Source: Hyphomicrobiales bacterium
GTDB lineage: Bacteria; Pseudomonadota; Alphaproteobacteria; Rhizobiales; Xanthobacteraceae
Direction of reading: 5' to 3'
Length of the DNA stretch: 34,413 bases
NCBI GenBank assembly: GCA_027307405.1
Contig: DAHUXA010000023.1
Span: 1-34,413, forward strand
Of the stretch, positions 27,501-34,284 are shown piece by piece (within the stretch, counting starts at the first letter, position 1; every line of letters starts with the position of its first letter). A model generated the notes under the pieces. It did no database searches. It had not been told where the DNA came from and saw nothing but the letters and a program-made list of their open reading frames with translations. A program made the position numbers and the translations under genes.

Positions 27501-27785
27501 CATGACTCTGGCGATCGTCCCGACCGCCAACAGCGGCAGGACCGGCATGAGCGGCAGCAACGGATGGAACGTCAGGGCCAGCGCGGCGAGCGCAGCGAAC
27601 GTGCAGCACGCCGCGGGCCTCGCCGCGATCGCGATGATGGGATTGGGCGCGCGGAGCGCGAGCAGTATTTCGCAAAGCCGCACGGTTCCGACCGACGCGA
27701 CAAACAGCCTGATCCTAATTCGCCCTTTGCCAAGCTCGCCGCACTCAAGCAGCAACTCGAGCAGGGCGCTAAAGAGCCATCTTGA
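24504..27785 (+). CDS. SUV3-family RNA/DNA helicase with long disordered tail
   Basis: A 1093-residue superfamily 2 helicase. Motif I GPTNTGKTH is at 25-33, DEVQ (Ski2/SUV3 type) at 107-110, and motif VI QIAGRAGR at 270-277. After the helicase core come the SUV3-like helical domains to about residue 830. From there to 1093 the chain is low in complexity: first Ala/Pro/Glu-rich, then Arg-rich (RRPHRPRRPHRAQ, RHERQQRMERQ), closing with PFAKLAALKQQLEQG. Its mitochondrial relative SUV3 unwinds RNA for the degradosome; a role in RNA turnover here is inference. The S4-protein gene starts inside its stop (TTGA). Confidence 0.92.
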   Translation: MAITFSPQPARASRTRGAGVTAVLGPTNTGKTHLAIERMLAHSSGVIGLPLRLLAREVYNKVAERVGKDAVALITGEEKVKPPNPRFWVSTVEAMPRDLDVAFLAVDEVQLGADFERGHVVTDRRLHARAREETLVLGAATVRPMVEKLLPGAHVISRPRLSTLTYAGEKKLTRLPSRSAIVAFSAEEVYAIAELIRRQRGGAAVVLGALSPRTRNAQVALYQSGDVDYLVATDAIGMGLNLDVDHVAFASDRKFDGYQFRKLNPAELAQIAGRAGRATRDGTFGTTGRCDPFEPELVQALESHSFEPIRLLQWRNTDLDFASIGALQASLAATPNEQGLTRAPIGEDILVLEHAARDEDVRTLAQNRASIARLWDVCQVPDYRKIAPATHAELAVTLYGFLMREGNIPTDWFARQVALADRTDGDIDTLSNRIAHVRTWTFVANRPDWLADPDHWQQVTRTVEDKLSDALHERLAERFVDRRTSVLMRRLRENVMLETEIGKSGEVTVEGHVIGRLDGFMFAPDASAAGSEAKALNAAAQKALAGEIEARATKLSQASNDQIVLATDGALRWTGDLVGKLIAGDDTLRPRVRVIADEQLTGPARELVQTRLDLWLKTHIEKLLAPLFSLTAAEDVTGMARGVAFQLVESLGVLERQKVADEVKGLDQPARATLRKYGVRFGAYHIYLPALLKPAPRALATQLWAIKHESPEAKGVSDLLHLAASGRTSIPVDKETPKTLYRTAGYRICGERAVRVDILERLADLIRPALSWREGAPGPKPDGVFDGRGFQVTGAMTSLTGASGEDFASILRSLGYRMDRKPKPVEAATPAAASATIPSTGIAAEPATASDATPPEIVSGDSTPSEAGSAADTPTRSLLPEPEFLAPLMQESTDGAPTETAKSEAGSAAADVTEPVAQAADNAQTDSTENKSVEEPAFVEVWRPAGRSERRPHRPRRPHRAQPQAAAPTGAVAVGVAVEAPAVAATDAAQSSPGPRRSRHDSGDRPDRQQRQDRHERQQRMERQGQRGERSERAARRGPRRDRDDGIGRAEREQYFAKPHGSDRRDKQPDPNSPFAKLAALKQQLEQGAKEPS

Positions 27786-28060
27786 CTACGGTGTCCCAAG
27801 GCCCGGATCGTCAACGCATCGACAAATGGCTTTGGCATGCACGCATGGTTCGCACGCGCAGTGCCGCTACCGCGCTCACTACGGCAGGTTTTGTTCGGCT
27901 TAACGGCAAGCGTATGACTGCCGCTGGCCATCCAGTCCGAATTGGCGACGTGGTGACGCTGGCGCTCGATCGCGCGGTGAAGGTAGTTCGGGTGGAGGGC
28001 CTTTGCGAAAAGCGCGGTGGCGCGCCGGCCGCCCGGATGCTTTACCGCGAATTGACCTGA
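27782..28060 (+). CDS. S4-domain RNA-binding protein, HslR-like
   Basis: A 92-residue protein that is mostly one S4 domain: RIDKWLWHARMVRTRSAATA, then GFVRLNGKRMTAAGHPVRIG and DVVTLAL. It ends in a short basic stretch. HslR relatives bind stalled 50S subunits carrying peptidyl-tRNA after heat shock; whether this one does is unproven. The start is TTG at 27782, overlapping the helicase stop TGA, with no separate ribosome site of note, so it is likely translated by coupling. Pairing with an RNA helicase suits an RNA-handling role. fdxA follows after 126 bases. Confidence 0.9.
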   Translation: MTTVSQGPDRQRIDKWLWHARMVRTRSAATALTTAGFVRLNGKRMTAAGHPVRIGDVVTLALDRAVKVVRVEGLCEKRGGAPAARMLYRELT

Positions 28061-28186
28061 GATTCCGCAGGTAGGGCCTTCATTGCGCGTGGACTGGTCG
28101 GCTAGGTGTGGCGGTGGCAGCGAGCCGGTTGCGGCATATCTGTGGTTACGTTACGCACGCTTGCGAGTATTCGACCGGAGCGGGGA

Positions 28187-28525
28187 ATGACCTACGTCGT
28201 CGTCGAAAATTGTATCAAATGCAAATACATGGACTGCGTGGAGGTGTGTCCAGTGGACTGCTTCTACGAGGGCGAAAATATGCTCGTCATTCACCCTGAC
28301 GAGTGCATCGACTGCGGGGTGTGTGAGCCCGAATGCCCCGCTGAGGCAATAAAACCGGATACCGAATCGGGGCTCGAAAAGTGGCTGGAACTCAATGCCC
28401 AATACGCCAAGAACTGGCCCAACATCACGGTCAAGCGCGAGGCACCGGCGGATGCCAAGGATTGGGATGGGGTGCCCGAAAAGTTCAAGAAGTTCTTTTC
28501 AGCGGATCCGGGTACCGGCGACTGA
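28187..28525 (+). CDS. fdxA: 7Fe ferredoxin FdxA (3Fe-4S/4Fe-4S)
   Basis: A 112-residue ferredoxin of the seven-iron type. The cluster cysteines lie in [20 protein letters not shown] and [15 protein letters not shown]. Residues 60-112 are the usual C-terminal extension ([20 protein letters not shown]). It carries electrons in the cytoplasm. I chose the ATG at 28187 (MTYVVVENC), which has GGAG six bases before it; an in-frame start at 28106 would add 27 residues never seen in this family. A possible terminator hairpin follows at 28701-28744, unless that belongs to the carD leader. Confidence 0.96.
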   Translation: MTYVVVENCIKCKYMDCVEVCPVDCFYEGENMLVIHPDECIDCGVCEPECPAEAIKPDTESGLEKWLELNAQYAKNWPNITVKREAPADAKDWDGVPEKFKKFFSADPGTGD

Positions 28526-28647
28526 ATTTGCCCTACCCCGACACCAGCGCCGCTGGGCGAACTGCCTTTTATCGGAGAGCGTTAACCGATTCCGTTAAAA
28601 TGCGGGATTGTTCCAGTAGAATTGCTGGTTTGCTGTCCCATAAGGCT

Positions 28648-28675
28648 TTGATTCCGCCCAAAAATGTGCTATATT
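28648..28675 (+). promoter_or_regulatory. Possible promoter upstream of carD
   Basis: TTGATT (28648-28653) and TATATT (28670-28675) are 16 bases apart in an AT-rich patch that stands out from the GC-rich surroundings. Transcription would start near 28682, only about 20 bases before the nested hairpin. Confidence 0.45.
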
Positions 28676-28700
28676 ATAAAAAATGGACAGGAACGACGTT

Positions 28701-28744
28701 GCCACCGGTGCGCTCCCCCTTCGGGAGCCTTATTTTTCGGTGGC
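28701..28744 (+). terminator. Nested hairpin with U-run between fdxA and carD
   Basis: The inner stem GCTCCC (28712-28717) / GGGAGC (28723-28728) with loop CCTTC is followed by CTTATTTTT, as in an intrinsic terminator. Seven further base pairs, GCCACCG (28701-28707) with CGGTGGC (28738-28744), enclose the whole, including the U-run. It may end fdxA transcripts, or act as an attenuator or small RNA end if the promoter at 28648-28675 is real. Confidence 0.6.
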
Positions 28745-28791
28745 TGGTCCCGGGTTCCCAGATCAGAGGGCGTGCATTCCACGCGTGAGCA

Positions 28792-29553
28792 GTGGCAGGA
28801 AAAACGCGTCATAAATCGAAGAAAGGTTCCGCCGGTATGAGCCGGGGGCCGAAAAAGTCTGCCGAAATGCGGCGGACCTCCCATGCCTCGCGCGGCGCTG
28901 CCCGCGGTGGGGCTCCCGCAGCCAAAACGGCCGGTGCCCGCAAAGGGGCCGGTGAAGGAGTCGTGCCCGGAATGACCTCCAATAAGAAGACTACCCAACG
29001 ACAAGGCTTCAAGACTAACGAATTCATCGTCTATCCGGCTCATGGCGTGGGCCAGATCATGGCCATCGAGGAGCAAGAGGTCGCAGGCGCCAAGCTGGAG
29101 CTGTTCGTCATCAATTTCATCAAGGACAAGATGACGCTGCGGGTTCCGACGGCCAAAATTGTGTCTGTAGGCATGCGCAAGCTGGCCGAGGGGCCGCTGG
29201 TCAAGCGCGCGCTGGAGACGCTCAAGGGTCGCGCACGCATCAAGCGCACGATGTGGTCGCGCCGGGCCCAGGAATACGAAGCCAAGATCAACTCTGGCGA
29301 TATCGTCGCCATTGCCGAGGTTGTCCGCGACCTTTACCGGTCGGACACCCAGCCGGAACAGTCTTATTCGGAGCGGCAGCTGTACGAAGCCGCGCTTGAT
29401 CGGCTGTCGCGCGAGATTGCGGCGGTTCAGCGCGTTACCGAGACCGAGGCGATCAAGGAGATCGAGGCAGCGCTCGCCAAGGGCCCGCGCCGTGGTCCCA
29501 AGCCGGCCGAGGATGCCGCTCCCGAAGAGGGAGTGGAGGAAGAGGCCGCCTAA
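28792..29553 (+). CDS. carD: CarD family transcriptional regulator
   Basis: A protein of up to 253 residues. The CarD/CdnL RNA-polymerase-interacting domain begins at about residue 70 (QGFKTNEFIVYPAHGVGQIM) and includes DKMTLRVPTAKI. The helical C-terminal DNA-binding part has TMWSRRAQEYEAKINSGD and RDLYRSD, and an acidic tail closes it. CarD binds the polymerase beta subunit and stabilises open promoters, including rRNA promoters. The start is uncertain: GTG at 28792 gives a basic Lys/Arg/Ala-rich extension of about 60 residues; ATG at 28837 and ATG at 28972 are alternatives, the last preceded by a perfect AAGGAG but 11 bases away. A strong terminator follows. Confidence 0.92.
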   Translation: MAGKTRHKSKKGSAGMSRGPKKSAEMRRTSHASRGAARGGAPAAKTAGARKGAGEGVVPGMTSNKKTTQRQGFKTNEFIVYPAHGVGQIMAIEEQEVAGAKLELFVINFIKDKMTLRVPTAKIVSVGMRKLAEGPLVKRALETLKGRARIKRTMWSRRAQEYEAKINSGDIVAIAEVVRDLYRSDTQPEQSYSERQLYEAALDRLSREIAAVQRVTETEAIKEIEAALAKGPRRGPKPAEDAAPEEGVEEEAA

Positions 29554-29581
29554 GGCCATCCGCCCACCCACAAATACCGAG

Positions 29582-29610
29582 AGCCCGGCGCTTGCGCCGG
29601 GCTTTTCGTT
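29582..29610 (+). terminator. Intrinsic terminator of carD
   Basis: AGCCCGGCG (29582-29590) and CGCCGGGCT (29595-29603) form a nine-base-pair stem with loop CTTG, followed by TTTCGTTT. It starts 28 bases after the carD stop and is the best classical terminator in the window. Confidence 0.85.
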
Positions 29611-29700
29611 TGGGCGGAAACGCTACTTGCCGCCGGTTGCTCGGGCCATCTTCCCGGCTAAAATGCCGCCAAACACCCCATCGACGGTATGGAGTAGGTA

Positions 29701-30666
29701 ATGACCGCCATTCGCGGCTATGTCGCGCCGACCACTGAATCCGGTGCACTTGGCGTGCATTCGCTCGACCAGTTTGTGCTGAGCGTACCCGATGCCTCGG
29801 TGGCGCAGGATTTCTACGGCCAGTTCGGCCTCGACGTACGACGCGACGGCAATGCGCTCGCGATCAAGACATTCGGTCACGAGCATCGTTGGGGATCGGT
29901 GGTTGAAGGCGCCAAGGCGAAGGCGCTGCACCATCTTTCGTTTGGCTGCTATGCGGACGATCTTCCGCGCCTCAAGGCGCGCATCGAAGAGCAGGGCGTC
30001 AAACTCATCGATCCGCCGCCCGGGTTTGAGAGCAATGGCTTCTGGTTCCGTAACTACGAAGGCGTTCTGATCGAAGTAAAGGTCGGGCCGAAAGTTTCGC
30101 CCGACAAGAAATCCGAAAGCCAATGGATTTGTGTGCCTGCCGGCGTTGCGGCCGCAAGCGTCCGGGAAAAAGCGCCTCCGGTGCGCCCGCGTCGGCTATC
30201 GCATGTGTTGATTTTCACGCGCGACGTTAGCGAATCGATCAAATTCTATGAACGCACGATTGGCTTGCGTCTGTCAGACCGCGCGTCCGATCTCGTTGCC
30301 TTCATGCACGGGATTCACGGAAGCGATCATCATCTCCTGGCGTTAGTGAAGTCGTCGGCACCCGGCTTCCATCATTGTAGCTGGGACGTCGCCAGTCTGA
30401 ACGACATCGGTCTTGGCGCCATGCGAATGCATGACAAGGGCTGGACCAAGGGTTGGGGCCTCGGGCGTCATGTGCTCGGCTCCAACTATTTCCACTATGT
30501 GCGCGATCCGTGGGGCAGCTTCTCGGAGTATTCCTGCGACATCGACTACATACCGAAGGATGAACGTTGGCCGGCGGCTGACCACAAGCCCGAAGATTCG
30601 TTCTATCTCTGGGGCCCAGACGTTCCGCGCGAATTTACGATCAACTATGAAGGCGGCGAGAGCTGA
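29701..30666 (+). CDS. VOC-fold extradiol dioxygenase (catechol/biphenyl-diol type)
   Basis: A 321-residue protein with two vicinal-oxygen-chelate halves (from about residues 20 and 165). The C-terminal half carries the likely iron ligands: His168 (RLSHVLIF), His224 or His225 (GFHHCSWDV) and Glu276. The segment FHYVRDPWGSFSEY fits the class I extradiol ring-cleavage signature, and SDHHLLAL matches the catalytic-histidine segment. Such enzymes open catechol rings of aromatic compounds. The substrate is unknown, and no other degradation gene is visible nearby, so it stands as an orphan. The ATG has GGAG six bases upstream. The convergent protease gene ends six bases after its stop. Confidence 0.87.
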   Translation: MTAIRGYVAPTTESGALGVHSLDQFVLSVPDASVAQDFYGQFGLDVRRDGNALAIKTFGHEHRWGSVVEGAKAKALHHLSFGCYADDLPRLKARIEEQGVKLIDPPPGFESNGFWFRNYEGVLIEVKVGPKVSPDKKSESQWICVPAGVAAASVREKAPPVRPRRLSHVLIFTRDVSESIKFYERTIGLRLSDRASDLVAFMHGIHGSDHHLLALVKSSAPGFHHCSWDVASLNDIGLGAMRMHDKGWTKGWGLGRHVLGSNYFHYVRDPWGSFSEYSCDIDYIPKDERWPAADHKPEDSFYLWGPDVPREFTINYEGGES

Positions 30667-30672
30667 GCGTCG

Positions 30673-32136
30673 TTACTCTGCGATGATCTTGACCTTTTCG
30701 CCTGGCTTCAGCCGGTCATGCGGACCAAGACCGTTGAGCACCCGGAAGCGGTCGAGCGAGTGATCGGATGTTGCCATTCTGTGCGCGAGCTTTTCGACCG
30801 TGTCGTTTGCACCGACGGCAACGATCTTCAGCCGCATCGGTTTGACCTGCTGGCTCTCCTTCAGGGTCATCCGGCGGAAGCTCATGATGGATTCGCGAAA
30901 CTGGCGGTCCACCTGCGCGGTTCTGGCTTTGGCAGCAAAAATAAATCGATAGACATCACTGCCGAACCGCACTGCAAAAATACGGAACGACCAATTCCCA
31001 CCGCCGGCTGTCGCGGTCGCAGTCGAAAATCCATTGACGGAAAATTCCTCAACGCTTGCGGAATCGACGTTCTCCATCCATCCCGACTTTAAGTAGTTAG
31101 GCAAGGATTGCTCGGCCGGCACGCTGACCACATCGAGGCGCAAGGCTTCGTCTCCGCCTTCCTTGAGTCCGAGCACTGCCTGTGCCGTGTTATCGAGCGA
31201 AAAGCCCGGCGGTGCTACGAACGTAAATCCAAGCTTGGGGTGCAAGAAATGCCGGCCGCGTGCAAAACCCTCGCTAGGATCCTCGCCATAGACAATGCCG
31301 TCGAGATTGCCGAGATATTCGGCGCGATCACGTTCACCACCACCGGGGCCGCTGAATTGGCGGGCATTCGAAAGTGCGTTTTTCACCCGGTCGGGGGTCG
31401 CCGGATGGCTGGACAGAAAATCGAGCATGCGAGGATCTGCGCCGCCGGCAGTCGCCTTCAGGTCGGCATTTCGCTGCATATCGCTGAGAAAACGTGAGGC
31501 TCCGTACGGATCGTAACCTGCACGCGCCGAAATACCGACGCCGATGCCGTCGGCCTCGAATTCCTGTGCGCGCGAAAATGCCGCCAGCGTTAGTTTGGAT
31601 TTTGCGAGCGCCAACGCTCCTACTTGTGGGTCGCTGAGCACATCATTGACCACGTGACTGATGATCGCGACCTGCCGCGCCTGTTCCTCACGTATAGCGG
31701 CATGGCGTGCGATCACGTGGCCCATTTCATGCGAAAGGACGGAAGCAAGTTCAGCCTTGTCGTTGGCGAGAGCGATCAATCCGCGCGTGATATAGAGTCG
31801 TCCGTTCGGAAGCGCGAAGGCGTTGATCGCCGGTGAGTTAAGAATGATGACCTGATACTTCAGGTCTGGCCGTTCGGACGCCGCCACGAGACGGTCGACG
31901 GTTTTCTCGATCATGGCATGAAGGCGCGCGTTTTCGTATTCGCCGCCGTAGGAAGCAAGTATGCGCGCGTGCTCGCGTTGGGCCGCAGGTTCCGGCTCCG
32001 CCTGTGAGGACGTCTGCGGCACCGGCAGCGAAACCAGACGGTTATCCGACGTACTGGTGCATCCGGCCAGCAACGATACTAGAAGCGCAGCGATTCCGAA
32101 CGCGCGGCCTGCAATTCCGGTTATTAGCTTGGCCAT
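30673..32136 (-). CDS. M48 family metalloprotease lipoprotein with LysM-like end
   Basis: A 487-residue lipoprotein: lipobox LLAGC with Cys26. The M48 peptidase domain shows the zinc site HEMGH at 136-140 and the third ligand Glu194 in EFEADGIGV. PAINAFALPNGRLYITRGL before it is typical of BepA/LoiP-like periplasmic proteases. The middle carries an unassigned domain, and the last 55 residues look like a LysM-type module (VAVGANDTVEKLAHRM, then LNGLGPHDRLKPGEKVKIIAE). I infer quality control of envelope proteins, perhaps tethered to peptidoglycan. The ATG has only a weak ribosome site. It is preceded at 22 bases by the nuclease-fold gene on the same strand. Confidence 0.9.
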   Translation of the reverse strand: MAKLITGIAGRAFGIAALLVSLLAGCTSTSDNRLVSLPVPQTSSQAEPEPAAQREHARILASYGGEYENARLHAMIEKTVDRLVAASERPDLKYQVIILNSPAINAFALPNGRLYITRGLIALANDKAELASVLSHEMGHVIARHAAIREEQARQVAIISHVVNDVLSDPQVGALALAKSKLTLAAFSRAQEFEADGIGVGISARAGYDPYGASRFLSDMQRNADLKATAGGADPRMLDFLSSHPATPDRVKNALSNARQFSGPGGGERDRAEYLGNLDGIVYGEDPSEGFARGRHFLHPKLGFTFVAPPGFSLDNTAQAVLGLKEGGDEALRLDVVSVPAEQSLPNYLKSGWMENVDSASVEEFSVNGFSTATATAGGGNWSFRIFAVRFGSDVYRFIFAAKARTAQVDRQFRESIMSFRRMTLKESQQVKPMRLKIVAVGANDTVEKLAHRMATSDHSLDRFRVLNGLGPHDRLKPGEKVKIIAE

Positions 32137-32158
32137 TGCAGCTTACTCACAATAACTT

Positions 32159-32926
32159 TTACTCAATGAGCTCGATCTGTTCAGGGGCGACGGCTTCGAT
32201 GACCGGGCCGCTGCGCTGCTCGATCCAACCGCGTACCCGAATCGGGTGGCCCTCCAGCCGTTTCAGATCGACGCCAGCCATGACGAATTCACGCCGATGA
32301 CGCTTGAGAATGGTGACGGTGAAGTCGTGCGTCCAGCGCCGCCCGAAGTTCAAATACATTGTGGCGCCGCTTTCACGCACCGACAAGACCTTGCCTTCTA
32401 CCAGCGCAAATTGACCCCGCGCAGCCGCTATTTGGTTGGTATTTTCGGACTTCAAAGGGGCAAAATTGGGGTCAGCCCAAAGCCCAAGGCGGGACACGCG
32501 TGCCGCCCGTTCGGCGCGTAACAAGGCGTCGGCGCAGTATTTGTCACCAATTCGCCCCGACACCCGTGCCCGGCCTTGCTCCAGCATTGTTTGCTGGATC
32601 GATTGTTGACTGTCGTCGACATAGACGAAGGCAACGAGACGGCCATAACGATCCTGCTGGGGGCCGAGCTGCTTCAGGCGCACGTCGCGCCCACCAACAA
32701 GTGACTGCAAAAGACTGCGGCTTTCGTCGGCAACTTCAATCGCCGCCAGCCGCAGTTCCCGGCCGTCGGCGAGCAACAGCGTGCGTCCATCGCGTACGCT
32801 GGAAACCTTGCCTATTCCCGCTTCGGTGAGTTTACAGGATTCCTGCGTTGCCGCATTGCACAGGAGCGCCGGTAGAATTGCCGCAGACAAAATTGCGGCT
32901 TTTGCCTGGGAGCGAAAACGTTTCAT
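32159..32926 (-). CDS. Thermonuclease (SNase)-fold protein, exported
   Basis: A 255-residue protein. The signal peptide is at about residues 1-26 (KAAILSAAILPALLCNAATQ). A staphylococcal-nuclease fold follows: VSSVRDGRTLLLADGRELRL, then AAIEVADES and DRYGRLVAFVYVDD, and later CADALLRAERAARVSRLGLW. The canonical catalytic GIDAPE stretch is altered to AIEVADE, so nuclease activity is uncertain. The last 90 residues form an extra domain (GKVLSVRESGATMYLNFGRR) of OB-like character. I chose the ATG at 32926 (MKRFRSQAKAA) because it places the signal peptide at the front; a TTG at 32962 adds 12 residues and has no better ribosome site. Confidence 0.82.
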   Translation of the reverse strand: MKRFRSQAKAAILSAAILPALLCNAATQESCKLTEAGIGKVSSVRDGRTLLLADGRELRLAAIEVADESRSLLQSLVGGRDVRLKQLGPQQDRYGRLVAFVYVDDSQQSIQQTMLEQGRARVSGRIGDKYCADALLRAERAARVSRLGLWADPNFAPLKSENTNQIAAARGQFALVEGKVLSVRESGATMYLNFGRRWTHDFTVTILKRHRREFVMAGVDLKRLEGHPIRVRGWIEQRSGPVIEAVAPEQIELIE

Positions 32927-33040
32927 GAACCGATTGTCAAAACTCGCTGCTAAGTCAGTCAATAGAGATGGCGGCCACCTGCCGAAGCGCTAGAATGGCC
33001 TGAAACAGTGTCGATGTAATTATCGCCGGGGAGGGTATGA

Positions 33041-34039
33041 ATGCAAACGCGCCACCCTTTGCAAAGCCGTCGGAAATTCCTGACGTCAGTTGCCGCTGCC
33101 GGCGTGATGGCCGTGTCGGGAGCGCGCGGCGAGGACAGCCACTGGCCGGACCGCCCTGTGCGGATCGTCGTGCCGTATCCGGCGGGTGGTTCGACCGATG
33201 TGCTTACGCGCATTTTGGCCGAGAGGCTGAAGGATATATTCGGCCAGCCCTTCGTGATCGAGAACCGGGCAGGTGCAGGCGGCAACATCGGAATTGCAAC
33301 GGTGACCGGCAGCCCGCCGGACGGATATACCATCGGCTCTGCGACGATCGGCCATTTCGCGATCAATCAATTCCTCTACACCAAGATGCCTTACGATGCC
33401 GAACACGACATGATCCCGGCCTCACTGACTTGGGAACTGCCCAACGTTTTTGTCGTTCCCACGGATCATGTGCCGGCAAAAACACTGTCTGAATTCCTGA
33501 CCTGGGCAAAGCAAAAGGGGCAGGTCAGCTTCGGCAGCCCTGGGGTCGGCACCACGCCCCATCTTTCCGGGGTGATGTTTGCCAAACGCTCTGGCATCGA
33601 CGCCATCCACGTTCCCTTTCGTGGCGCTGCCCAGACCATCCCCGCCATGCTCGCGGGCGACGTGAATTTTGCGATCGACAATCTCGCTTCGTATATACCG
33701 GTCATCCAGTCGGGAAAGATGCGCGCCCTTGCAGTGACCTCGGCAGAACGTTGGCCAACCTTGCCGGATATTCCGACAATGGGTGAAGCCGGCATCAAGG
33801 ATTTCGTCATCACTTCATGGGCGGCCTTTGTGCTGCCGGCGGGTACGCCGCGCCCGATCATCGACAAGCTCTCCGCGGCTCAACGGCAGATCGCAACTGA
33901 ATCGTCGGTCAAGGAACGCTTCCTGATTGCTGGCGCGCGTATCCTTTCCAGTACGCCCGAGGCCGCTCTCGCTTTTGCGGCCAAGGAGCGAATGATCTGG
34001 AAAGACGTCGTTGCGGCTTCGGGCGCAAAAGTGGATTAG
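33041..34039 (+). CDS. Bug/TctC-type solute-binding receptor
   Basis: A 332-residue periplasmic receptor of the tripartite tricarboxylate transporter group. The N terminus has a twin-arginine-like SRRKFLTSVAAAG signal. The mature part begins WPDRPVRIVVPYPAGGSTDV and has GQPFVIENRAGAGGNIG, DGYTIG, HVPFRGAAQTIPAMLAGDV and SGKMRALAVTSAERWPTLPD, all Bug hallmarks. These proteins capture carboxylates or other small acids; membrane partners TctA/TctB are not in the window, and orphan receptors are common in this group. The ATG has GGGAGGG about six bases before it. A tRNA gene follows after 50 bases. Confidence 0.94.
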   Translation: MQTRHPLQSRRKFLTSVAAAGVMAVSGARGEDSHWPDRPVRIVVPYPAGGSTDVLTRILAERLKDIFGQPFVIENRAGAGGNIGIATVTGSPPDGYTIGSATIGHFAINQFLYTKMPYDAEHDMIPASLTWELPNVFVVPTDHVPAKTLSEFLTWAKQKGQVSFGSPGVGTTPHLSGVMFAKRSGIDAIHVPFRGAAQTIPAMLAGDVNFAIDNLASYIPVIQSGKMRALAVTSAERWPTLPDIPTMGEAGIKDFVITSWAAFVLPAGTPRPIIDKLSAAQRQIATESSVKERFLIAGARILSSTPEAALAFAAKERMIWKDVVAASGAKVD

Positions 34040-34089
34040 GCCGAAGGCCGGTGCGTTACATCCGCGCCTGTGCTACATCGCAGCGCGAC

Positions 34090-34166
34090 GGTCCCGTAGC
34101 TCAGCAGGATAGAGCAGCGGTTTCCTAAACCGAAGGTCGGAGGTTCGACTCCTCTCGGGACCGCCA
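34090..34166 (+). tRNA. tRNA-Arg (anticodon CCT)
   Basis: A 77-base cloverleaf can be drawn. Acceptor arms GGTCCCG / CGGGACC pair perfectly, the D stem is GCTC/GAGC, and the anticodon loop TTCCTAA gives CCT (reads AGG). The T stem is GGAGG/CCTCT with loop TTCGACT, then discriminator G and an encoded CCA. The outermost anticodon-stem pair is G-A. A TACATC box 11 bases upstream (34074-34079) could be its -10, with no good -35. Confidence 0.95.
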
Positions 34167-34284
34167 CCTTTCAAATCGCACTTTGATTTTCCAATATTTT
34201 TTGCCCGAATTGTCAAACCGGATTGCAACGTCCGTCTTCTGCTATGATTTCATTTGGGGAATGACCGCCAACGCCGGACATACC

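Noticed and set aside
28106-28186. Longer fdxA start
   Set aside because: The added 27 residues lack family support, and the ATG at 28187 has a GGAG site and the standard MTYVV opening.
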